Position numbers and translations under genes: made by a program
The notes under the pieces: generated by a model
The model's input: only the letters and a program-made list of their open reading frames with translations
Told to the model about the DNA's origin: nothing
The model's database searches: none
Source: an uncultured Microbacteriaceae bacterium
GTDB lineage: Bacteria; Actinomycetota; Actinomycetes; Actinomycetales; Microbacteriaceae
Direction of reading: 5' to 3'
Length of the DNA: 64,000 nucleotides
NCBI GenBank assembly: GCA_947487835.1
Contig: CANKXX010000001.1
Location: 496,001-560,000 of the forward strand
Shown: positions 24,602-31,345 of the stretch, in pieces
Layout: each line of letters starts with the position of its first letter
How positions within the stretch are numbered: position 1 is the first letter of the stretch

Positions 24602-24708
24602 CTGGCTCCTCCTCGCTTCGTCGTGCATGTGCGTTCCGTTCGACGCTACGCCGATGCGCCCACTCCCCAGCGACCGCACAGCAGCTCCCCAGGAGAGTGG
24701 TCCCGGCG

Positions 24709-24788
24709 CGGTCCCTAGTTCCGACACGGTCCCTGCCCCCGTCACGGTCCCTGAGCCCGGCACGGTCCCTGAGCTTGTCGAAGGGACG
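24709..24788 (+). repeat. Tandem 18-bp array leading into a full palindromic repeat copy
   Basis: CGGTCCCT occurs at 24709, 24727, 24745 and 24763, exactly 18 bp apart. Only the last unit continues into the full element GGTCCCTGAGCTTGTCGAAG plus GGAC, ending near 24787. The spacer bases between heads differ. The array lies 120 bp upstream of the HNH gene. Confidence 0.85.
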
Positions 24789-24908
24789 CAACACACTCCC
24801 AGGACAGCGCCCTGATTCCACCCCTCCACAGGCGCCGATTCCGACTTCTTTTCCACAGATTGTGCTGGTCAATGGTACATTGTTGGCGGTGCGTGGGACA
24901 CTGTTCCC

Positions 24909-26288
24909 ATGAACATCCCGACCTTGGACGACCTCGCGGAGGCGGTCCCGACCGCGCTCCCGGTGGCGTCGCTGGGCGGGCTGAGCGACGACGCGCTGCT
25001 CGCCGCCACCCGACAAATCGAGGCACTGGGTCGCTACGTCGACGCTCTGCGAGTGACCGCGGCGGGCGAGATCGCGGCGCGGTCGCGGACCGAAGATGGC
25101 CCCGCGGGACTTGCCGCGCGGAAGGGCTGCCGCTCGGCGAACGAGCTCCTCCAGCGCCTTACCCAGATCTCCAGCGTGACCGGTGTCGCCCGCCTCGGTC
25201 TCGCCGCGCTCACCCGCCCGGGAACGGCCCTCTCGGGCGTGCGGATGCCCGCGAAGTTCGACCACGTCCGCGCCGCGCTCGAGACCGGCGAACTAGGCGT
25301 CGATGCCGCGGTGGCGCTGACCAAGAACCTCGCGCCGCTGCAGGACCGGGTGCACCCCGACTCCCTCGACGCCGCCGAGCAGGAGTTGGTCGCCGCGGCG
25401 ACGGGCACCTCGCCGGACAGCAGCGTGCCCGCGTCGGCGGACGAGATCCGCATCCAAGCGTCGGTGTGGCGGGCCACCCTCGACCCCGATGGTCTCGAGC
25501 CGGACGAGGCACATGCGGTGGCCAAGCGCGGCTTCCGCCTGGGACCCGAGCGCAACGGACTCGTCCCCGTCAGCGGCGAAATCCTGCCCGAAGCGGCGGG
25601 TCGGGTGAAGCGGCTCTTCGACGCCTACCTCACCCCGACCACGGCACCCGCGTTCCTGCACGAGGAGGAACTCGCCGACAAAGAGGCCGGTAATGACCCG
25701 CGGACGAAAGACCAGCAGCGGCACGACATCCTGATCGGCGTCCTCGACGCCATGGCCCGAAGCGGCGACACCCCCACGGTCGGTGGCGCCGCGCCCACGG
25801 TCCTCGTCACGGTTCGGGCCGAGGACCTGGAGACAGTCGGGGGCGGGTACGCGGACGGCGTGGAGTCGCCGCTGTCGCCGACGACGGTCGAGCAGCTGGT
25901 CTGCACGGGTGGGGTCCAGAAGGTGGTCATCGGCAAGAACGGCCGGATCATCAAGCTCGGGTCGGCGGAACGCTGCTTTACGGCCTCCCAGCGGCGGGCG
26001 ATCACCGCGCGGGACGGCGGCTGCCTCATCCCGGGCTGCTCGATCCCGGCCGGCTGGTGCGAGGTCCACCACGTGGTACCCGCGGCGGCCGGTGGGCCTA
26101 CGCATCCGGACAACGGTGTGCTGCTGTGCTGGTTCCATCACCGGACCATCGACACCTCGGGATGGGTGATCCGGATGCGGGCGGGAGCCCCCGAGGTGCA
26201 GGCGCCGCCGTGGCTGGATCAGACCCGCCGATGGCGCCCGGCGACGAAGAGCCGAACCGCCATGTCATCGCGAGTACACGGTCCCTGA
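24909..26288 (+). CDS. DUF222/HNH endonuclease (13E12 repeat family)
   Basis: A 459-residue protein with an N-terminal helical DUF222 domain (about residues 20-320) and a C-terminal HNH nuclease domain. The HNH core has Cys pair CLIPGC, H387-H388 in EVHHVVP and Asn/His in DNGVLLCWFHH. Proteins of this REP13E12 type are multicopy in many actinobacteria, often with repeats, and their role is unclear. ATG 24909 follows GACACT by six bases. The TGA stop (26286-26288) is supplied by the head of a dispersed repeat, which also encodes the last residues. Confidence 0.88.
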   Translation: MNIPTLDDLAEAVPTALPVASLGGLSDDALLAATRQIEALGRYVDALRVTAAGEIAARSRTEDGPAGLAARKGCRSANELLQRLTQISSVTGVARLGLAALTRPGTALSGVRMPAKFDHVRAALETGELGVDAAVALTKNLAPLQDRVHPDSLDAAEQELVAAATGTSPDSSVPASADEIRIQASVWRATLDPDGLEPDEAHAVAKRGFRLGPERNGLVPVSGEILPEAAGRVKRLFDAYLTPTTAPAFLHEEELADKEAGNDPRTKDQQRHDILIGVLDAMARSGDTPTVGGAAPTVLVTVRAEDLETVGGGYADGVESPLSPTTVEQLVCTGGVQKVVIGKNGRIIKLGSAERCFTASQRRAITARDGGCLIPGCSIPAGWCEVHHVVPAAAGGPTHPDNGVLLCWFHHRTIDTSGWVIRMRAGAPEVQAPPWLDQTRRWRPATKSRTAMSSRVHGP

Positions 26289-26399
26289 GCCTGTCGAAGG
26301 GACGCAAGCCGATCCGGCCACGTCCCTTCGACAGGCTCAGGGACCGGGATGGGGACGCTCAGCGCGCTGGGAACGTCCTTTTGACAGGCTCAGGGACCG
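26279..26399. repeat. Three copies of the dispersed palindromic repeat
   Basis: A direct copy at 26279-26304 (CGGTCCCTGAGCCTGTCGAA plus GGGACG) is followed by two inverted copies at 26321-26346 and 26374-26399. The first two form a large inverted repeat. The first copy overlaps the end of the HNH gene. Confidence 0.9.
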
Positions 26400-26450
26400 T
26401 CACGCTCGATGACGCTCGCCGCGGTGGAGGCGCGGGCGTAGCTTCGCTGC

Positions 26451-26753
26451 ATGACTGACGACAGAGCACTCAACGACGGCGTGGACCAGAACGGCGCCGC
26501 AGGCGTCGAAGCACACTTCGCCGAGCAGGACACGCCGCCCAGCACGGCGGCGGGCGTCGTCCCCGACGGCACCGCGACCGACAATCTCCTCGAGGGCGGG
26601 CTGCCCGGGGAGGGCGGCATCGACGACGCCGGCGAGACGGTTGCGGGCGACACCACCGTGCCCGGGGCGGACGCGTCGACCGACGAGGGCGCCACGAACG
26701 ATGAGGCCGCCGACGACTTCGGCGACGGCGTCACGGAGATGGGCCACTCGTAA
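26451..26753 (+). CDS. Acidic low-complexity protein (100 aa)
   Basis: A 100-residue protein rich in Asp, Glu, Gly, Ala and Thr with very few basic residues. It contains DDAGETVAGDTTVPGA, similar to AGETVLPGE in the 27240 protein. TAGCTT at 26439-26444 is exactly six bases before ATG. First of three consecutive acidic genes on the plus strand; function unknown. Confidence 0.65.
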   Translation: MTDDRALNDGVDQNGAAGVEAHFAEQDTPPSTAAGVVPDGTATDNLLEGGLPGEGGIDDAGETVAGDTTVPGADASTDEGATNDEAADDFGDGVTEMGHS

Positions 26754-26840
26754 CGGTGCGGCTCATCGGTTCGGCGCACTCGGAGCACCTGCACAGGACC
26801 GCTCGTAGCCCTGGCACAGGGCCCGGCGTAGCGTCGTTTC

Positions 26841-27119
26841 ATGACTAAGGAAGATCGAAACGACGACGCAACCGGCGCAGAGTTCCTCCCCCGCTACGAC
26901 CCGGCGAGCGAGACCGACACGCAGGCGAAGCAGGACACGGCGGTGGCCGACAGCGGCGCCACCGACGATGTCGATGCCGACGAGGTGAAGGTCCTGCCGG
27001 GCACCGGCGGACCCGATGACGTGGGCGAGGTCGAGGTGGACCCGTCGGAGCTCAACATGAGCGGCGACTCGATCCCGGGCCACCCCAAGCCCGGCGAGCC
27101 CGACCCGGCCGCGTCCTGA
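26841..27119 (+). CDS. Acidic low-complexity protein (92 aa)
   Basis: A 92-residue Asp/Glu/Pro/Gly-rich protein ending in a Pro-rich segment (SIPGHPKPGEPDP). TAGCGT at 26829-26834 is exactly six bases before ATG 26841. No known domain. Confidence 0.65.
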   Translation: MTKEDRNDDATGAEFLPRYDPASETDTQAKQDTAVADSGATDDVDADEVKVLPGTGGPDDVGEVEVDPSELNMSGDSIPGHPKPGEPDPAAS

Positions 27120-27239
27120 CGCATCCCGCGTCTCGGCACGACCCGCTCGTCCGCTGAGGAGCACCGACAACGAGCGGACGACCATCTCGGCGACGAGCGA
27201 TCGGCACGAATTCACGAACCAGAACGACGGAAGGATCCC

Positions 27240-27677
27240 ATGACTGACACAGGCGGCGTATTCACCGGCGGCACCGAGGACGAGTCGCGCGACATCGCGC
27301 GGGAGGACGCGGAGGCCAAGCAGACCGTCACGAACGACGCGGTGGCCGGCGAGACCGTGCTCCCCGGCGAGAGCGACGGCTACGACGACGGTGATGTGGA
27401 CGCGCTCGGCTCAGACGGCGCGACGGCCGTGGTCGGTGGCGGCGTCGGACTGACCGGCGACGAGGGCGCGTCGGAGGACGACGGCGACCCCGACCTGCAG
27501 GACGAGGTCGACGACATGGACGACACCTCGAACGACGGCACTGCCGCACCGGGCGACCTCGAGGCAGAGTTCCCGGACAGCGCCATCGGCGCGGACGGCA
27601 CCTCTGGTGAGGGCGAGCCGATCCTCGCCCCGAACGAGCTGCAGGGCCAGGACATCGACCTGGACGACGGCCAGTAA
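27240..27677 (+). CDS. Acidic low-complexity protein (145 aa)
   Basis: A 145-residue protein with roughly a third acidic residues, for example DLQDEVDDMDDTSNDG, and almost no Lys. Unlike its neighbours it has a Shine-Dalgarno (GGAAGG, about six bases before ATG) and so is leadered. Predicted disordered; function unknown. Confidence 0.65.
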   Translation: MTDTGGVFTGGTEDESRDIAREDAEAKQTVTNDAVAGETVLPGESDGYDDGDVDALGSDGATAVVGGGVGLTGDEGASEDDGDPDLQDEVDDMDDTSNDGTAAPGDLEAEFPDSAIGADGTSGEGEPILAPNELQGQDIDLDDGQ

Positions 27678-27717
27678 CAGCACCCGTTCGCGCGCCGGTT
27701 CTCCGGCCCGATCGACC

Positions 27718-27754
27718 ACTGCCCTCCCGCCCCCACCGGGGACCGGAGGGCAGT
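27718..27754. terminator. Bidirectional hairpin terminator
   Basis: ACTGCCCTCC (27718-27727) pairs with GGAGGGCAGT (27745-27754), with a further CCCC/GGGG inside the loop, between convergent genes. Confidence 0.75.
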
Positions 27755-27775
27755 GTCGTTGTAGCGGGGCCGCGG

Positions 27776-29323
27776 TCAGGGCCGCAGGAACCCCTCCGCG
27801 ACGAGGTCACGCACCCGCGGGAGCAGGTCGGCGAGGAGTTCGGCGGGGTCGACCTCGAGGAGCTGCGCCACCGCCGCGGTGATGGCGCCGACGCTCAGGT
27901 CGCCGTCGCAGGCGCCGACGAGAGCGGCGAGCCCGGTGTCGAGCCGCACGGAGCGGCCGAACCCTCCGCCCTGCTTGAGCACGATAACGGTCGGGTGCTC
28001 CTGACCGGGCCAGTAGTGCCGCTCCTCCGTCACGTCACCGGCGACGGTGAGAGAGGCGGCGGCGAGCGCGCCTGCATCGTGGGCCGCAAGCCAGTCCCGC
28101 GCGGCGAGGCTCGCGGCGATGTGCTCGCCGAGCCCCGAGGCGTTGTGCCCCAGGGATCCGTGCAGTCGCTCGAGCACCCGCATAGGCCAGGCGCCGCGCG
28201 GCGCGTCGGCGCGCGCGGCACGCAAAGTCACGTAGCCGAAGCCGACCGACTCGACCCCGCGCTCGTCGAAGTCCTTCAGCCAGGCCTCGTGCAGGCGGTC
28301 GAACTCCGGTCCTTGGCGGGTGCCGCCGTCCCGGATCCAGGTCTCCGCGTACTGCGCGGCGTCCTGCACCTCGCGCTCGAGGAACCAGGCGTCGAGGCGG
28401 GTCCCGGTGAGCCACTCGCGGATGCGGTCGAACGCCTCGCGGTCGCGGTGGTACTCCCAGTTGCCGAGCAACTGAGCCACCCCGCCGGGAACGAGGTGGT
28501 CGGCGGCGCCGCGAATCACCTCGCGGACGATCGAATCGCCCACCATCCCGCCGTCGCGATACTCGTACTCGGGCACGCCCTCCGCGCGGGGCGTGATCAC
28601 GAACGGCGGGTTCGAGACGATGTGGTCGAAGCGCTCGCCGGTCACGGGCTCGTACAGGCTGCCGAGCCGGAACTCGATGCTCTCGATCCCGTTCAGCCGG
28701 GCGTTGAACGCGGCGATCGCGAGGGCGCGCTCCGAGATGTCCGTGGCCACCACCCGGCGCGCATGCCGCGCGGCGTGAAGCGCCTGAATGCCGCAGCCGG
28801 TACCGAGGTCGAGCGCCGTGTCGACCGGTTCGCTCATCATGAGCCCGCTCAGCGTCGTGGAGGCACCGCCGATCCCGAGTACATGGTCCTCGCGGAGGGC
28901 GCCGCCGGAAGCCAGCTCGCCCAGGTCCGAGGCGATCCACCACTCCCCCACGCCCACCGCGTCGACGAAGCCGTACGGGCGGAGGTCGATCGTCGCCTGC
29001 ACCGTTCCGTCGTCCGCCAGCCCGACGAGCCCGCCCCTCTCCGCGCCCGGGAGACCGAGGGTGGGGAACGCCGCCTCGGCGGCGGACGCGGGCACGGCAT
29101 CGCCGAGCAGGAACAGGGTGACGAGCGTGGCGAGCGGCTCGCCCGCGTGCGGCAGCAGCGCGCGCCGCGCCGGCACCCGCTGCGCCCGGCCGAGCGCGGC
29201 CTGGGCGGCATCCCCCAGCAGCCGGCCGATCGCGTCAACGCCGAAGCGGGCCGTCCTCAGATCGGCGCGCAGCGCGTCCGTGCACTCGAGGGACGGGATG
29301 CTCTGCTGCTCAGGGGGAATCAC
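27776..29323 (-). CDS. Class I SAM methyltransferase, HemK/RlmG-like
   Basis: A 515-residue protein with an N-terminal domain of about 150 residues (DUF7059-like by resemblance) followed by a Rossmann methyltransferase. The SAM loop is ALDLGTGCGIQA, the acidic ribose ligand is in VVATDIS and the catalytic motif is NPPFV, used by enzymes that methylate amide or exocyclic amine nitrogens. A C-terminal extension of about 130 residues is of unknown role. The target may be rRNA or a protein. The start is GTG 29323, 48 bp from the divergent pabC-like gene. Confidence 0.82.
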   Translation of the reverse strand: MIPPEQQSIPSLECTDALRADLRTARFGVDAIGRLLGDAAQAALGRAQRVPARRALLPHAGEPLATLVTLFLLGDAVPASAAEAAFPTLGLPGAERGGLVGLADDGTVQATIDLRPYGFVDAVGVGEWWIASDLGELASGGALREDHVLGIGGASTTLSGLMMSEPVDTALDLGTGCGIQALHAARHARRVVATDISERALAIAAFNARLNGIESIEFRLGSLYEPVTGERFDHIVSNPPFVITPRAEGVPEYEYRDGGMVGDSIVREVIRGAADHLVPGGVAQLLGNWEYHRDREAFDRIREWLTGTRLDAWFLEREVQDAAQYAETWIRDGGTRQGPEFDRLHEAWLKDFDERGVESVGFGYVTLRAARADAPRGAWPMRVLERLHGSLGHNASGLGEHIAASLAARDWLAAHDAGALAAASLTVAGDVTEERHYWPGQEHPTVIVLKQGGGFGRSVRLDTGLAALVGACDGDLSVGAITAAVAQLLEVDPAELLADLLPRVRDLVAEGFLRP

Positions 29324-29371
29324 GCCCCCTAGTCAACCCGATCCGACCGCCCGCACCGTTACCGTTGACCC

Positions 29372-30268
29372 ATGACCTCCCCCGTGCTGCTGATGCTCAA
29401 CCGCCCCTCGCACGAAGCGGAGGCGCACGAGCCGGCTGCCGCCCCCTTCACGAGCGTCGACCCATCGGCCGCCCAGGTGACGGTGCGCGATCTCGGCGTC
29501 ACCCGGGGCGACGGGATCTTCGAGTCGATCAGCGTCTCCGGTGGCCGCGCGCAGGCCCTGGAACCGCACCTCGCGCGCTTCGCGGTGTCGGCGCGCATGT
29601 TGCAACTGCCCGCGCCGGACCTCGACGTCTGGCGCGAGGCGATCCTCGCCGCCATCGACGAGCACGACGACGTGCCCGAGTCGTACATCAAAACCGTGCT
29701 GACCCGCGGCGTCGAGGGCGACGGGCACGGGCGGCCCACCGGCTGGGTGTACATGGAACCGAGCGCCGACTTCACGCAGGCGCGCGCCGAGGGCATCCGG
29801 GTCATCACGCTGAGCCGCGGCTACGCGACGACCGTCGAGCGCGAGCTGGCCTGGCTGCTGCAGGGGGCCAAGACGCTCTCCTACGCCGTCAACAAGGCCG
29901 CCGGGCGCGAAGCCGCAGCACGCGGCGCGGACGACGTGATCTTCGTGAGCACCGACGGCTACCTGCTCGAGGGACCGACCGCCAACGTCATCCTCCGCTT
30001 CGGCAACCGGCTCGTCACACCCCCCACCGACACCGGCATCCTCGCGGGCACGACGCAGGCGGACATCTTCGCCCACGCGGAAGAGCTCGGCATGGACACC
30101 GCGTACGAGCTGGTGACCCCCGACGACCTGCGTGCCGCCGACGCCGCCTGGCTGGTGTCGAGCGTGCGGCACGCCGCCCCCGTGCGCAGCGTGGACGGCG
30201 ACGACCGGCCGATCGACGCCGAATTCACGAAGGCCATCAACACGCACCTCCTGACCCGCCGCAACTGA
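29372..30268 (+). CDS. Class IV aminotransferase / aminodeoxychorismate lyase
   Basis: A 298-residue PLP enzyme of fold type IV. The PLP lysine is probably K167 in QGAKTLSYAVN, with glutamate ligand in LLEGPTANVI. The best match by plan is aminodeoxychorismate lyase (PabC) for p-aminobenzoate and folate synthesis. D-amino acid or branched-chain aminotransferases share these features. TACCGT at 29360-29365 is six bases before ATG 29372, so the message is leaderless. Confidence 0.8.
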   Translation: MTSPVLLMLNRPSHEAEAHEPAAAPFTSVDPSAAQVTVRDLGVTRGDGIFESISVSGGRAQALEPHLARFAVSARMLQLPAPDLDVWREAILAAIDEHDDVPESYIKTVLTRGVEGDGHGRPTGWVYMEPSADFTQARAEGIRVITLSRGYATTVERELAWLLQGAKTLSYAVNKAAGREAAARGADDVIFVSTDGYLLEGPTANVILRFGNRLVTPPTDTGILAGTTQADIFAHAEELGMDTAYELVTPDDLRAADAAWLVSSVRHAAPVRSVDGDDRPIDAEFTKAINTHLLTRRN

Positions 30269-30386
30269 GCGCGCGGGCACCACGGACCGGCCGGCCCGCC
30301 CGCCGCCCGGCCGATGACCTCTGCACGGGTTCCCCGGGCTGCATCGCGTACCGTTTAACGGACGCGAAACAGATGGGAGCCGCCTC

Positions 30387-30725
30387 GTGACACCGCGTAT
30401 GCCGATCAGCCTCGAGCTGATGCGCCAGGAGGCGCGCGACGAGCTGCAGGCCGTGATCGACTACCGCTGCCGTCTGGGCGACGACCCGTGGGAGTTCATG
30501 TGGCAGCTGCCTACCGTGGACGAGCAGGTCGTCGCGACGCTCCGGGCCGAGGCGATGGAGCACCCGTCGCTGGAGGAGGAGCGGGCGCGCGTGTACCATC
30601 CGACGGCGCCGGCGACGGCCGCCATGCGCTTCGAGTACCGGGTGCTGCGCCAGATCGCGCTCGACTATCCGCCGCTCTCCACCGCCGTATGGCGCACGCT
30701 CGGCCGCATCGAACGGGCCGCCTGA
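30387..30725 (+). CDS. Uncharacterised small protein (112 aa)
   Basis: A 112-residue mostly helical, soluble protein with no recognised domain. It contains DPWEFMWQLPT and several Arg/Glu pairs. GTG 30387 has GGGAG about six bases upstream; an ATG at 30399 is the alternative. A five-codon mini-ORF starting at 30372 ends in a TGA overlapping the GTG. TACCGT at 30349-30354 is a plausible -10. Confidence 0.6.
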   Translation: MTPRMPISLELMRQEARDELQAVIDYRCRLGDDPWEFMWQLPTVDEQVVATLRAEAMEHPSLEEERARVYHPTAPATAAMRFEYRVLRQIALDYPPLSTAVWRTLGRIERAA

Positions 30726-30815
30726 CCTGTCCGCAGACCCCGATCGTCGTGGATCCCGACCCGTCGCGGACCGGACCGGCCGAACGAACCGCCGCACCCA
30801 CCCGGCCGGACCGCG

Positions 30816-31154
30816 TCAGTCCTTCAGCGGGTCGTTGCCCCAGTTCATCAAGGAGTACCGCCACTTCGTGTGCTCGACGTCACCGTCCGGCTGCTGCGCC
30901 CGGTGCCGGTGCACGTAGCCCACGACCTTGCGCATCCAGGCGACGTCGTCCTCGCTGAGGTCTGCCTTCTTGGTGCCCAGGATGTCCACGATGCGACGCC
31001 CGGACCGGTGCCCCGTCGACTCGCCGTCCCCACCCGTGTCGCCGACCGACTGCGACTCCTCCGTGTCGAGCCAGTCCGAGATCTCCTTCCGCGTCATGTT
31101 GACCGCGTCGTGCCAGTCGTCCCAGATGTCGTCGAGTCCCTCTGTCTCTGCCAT
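30816..31154 (-). CDS. DUF3140 family protein
   Basis: A 112-residue protein that matches the DUF3140 pattern: an N-terminal helix (WDDWHDAVNMTRKEISDWL) and a C-terminal segment KKADLSEDDVAWMRKVVGYVHRH ending TKWRYSLMNWGNDPLK. These proteins are often called DNA-binding-like but have no established function. ATG 31154 follows CAGGCT by six bases. Confidence 0.8.
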   Translation of the reverse strand: MAETEGLDDIWDDWHDAVNMTRKEISDWLDTEESQSVGDTGGDGESTGHRSGRRIVDILGTKKADLSEDDVAWMRKVVGYVHRHRAQQPDGDVEHTKWRYSLMNWGNDPLKD

Positions 31155-31258
31155 GACTCCAGCCTGGCACCGTCGACCCTGTACCGCATCCGGCCGTGAC
31201 GGGACAAGGGGGTACCGTCGGTTATTTCCTCGCCCACTGGGAAACGTATCCTGAGCCG

Positions 31259-31345
31259 ATGGCTTCTTCGGATCCGGGCACCGTCGCCCGCGAGCTGACG
31301 GAGCGCCCGCCCGCCGGACGAGCAAGAGAGCACTCTCCCACGTGA
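31259..31345 (+). CDS. 28-residue leader peptide upstream of lacZ
   Basis: TATCCT at 31247-31252 lies exactly six bases before ATG 31259, the same layout as the leaderless genes here. This ORF runs 28 codons to TGA 31343-31345, overlapping the GTG start of the beta-galactosidase gene as GTGA. The peptide begins MASSDPGTVARELTE and ends in a Pro/Arg-rich stretch. This makes it the first cistron of the lacZ transcript, with coupling inferred. Confidence 0.5.
   Translation: MASSDPGTVARELTERPPAGRAREHSPT

Noticed and set aside
24909-26288. Intact insertion sequence
   Set aside because: The flanking repeats are a dispersed palindromic family, not terminal inverted repeats with target duplication, and the protein is not a recognised transposase.
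24709-26399. CRISPR array because of regular 18-bp spacing near a nuclease gene
   Set aside because: Units are too short, the conserved part is only eight bases, and there are no cas genes. The HNH protein is of the DUF222 type.
27240-27810. Antisense Arg/Pro-rich ORFs opposite the acidic genes as antimicrobial peptides
   Set aside because: Arg-rich translations are the expected mirror of acidic coding sequence at this GC content and lack start signals.
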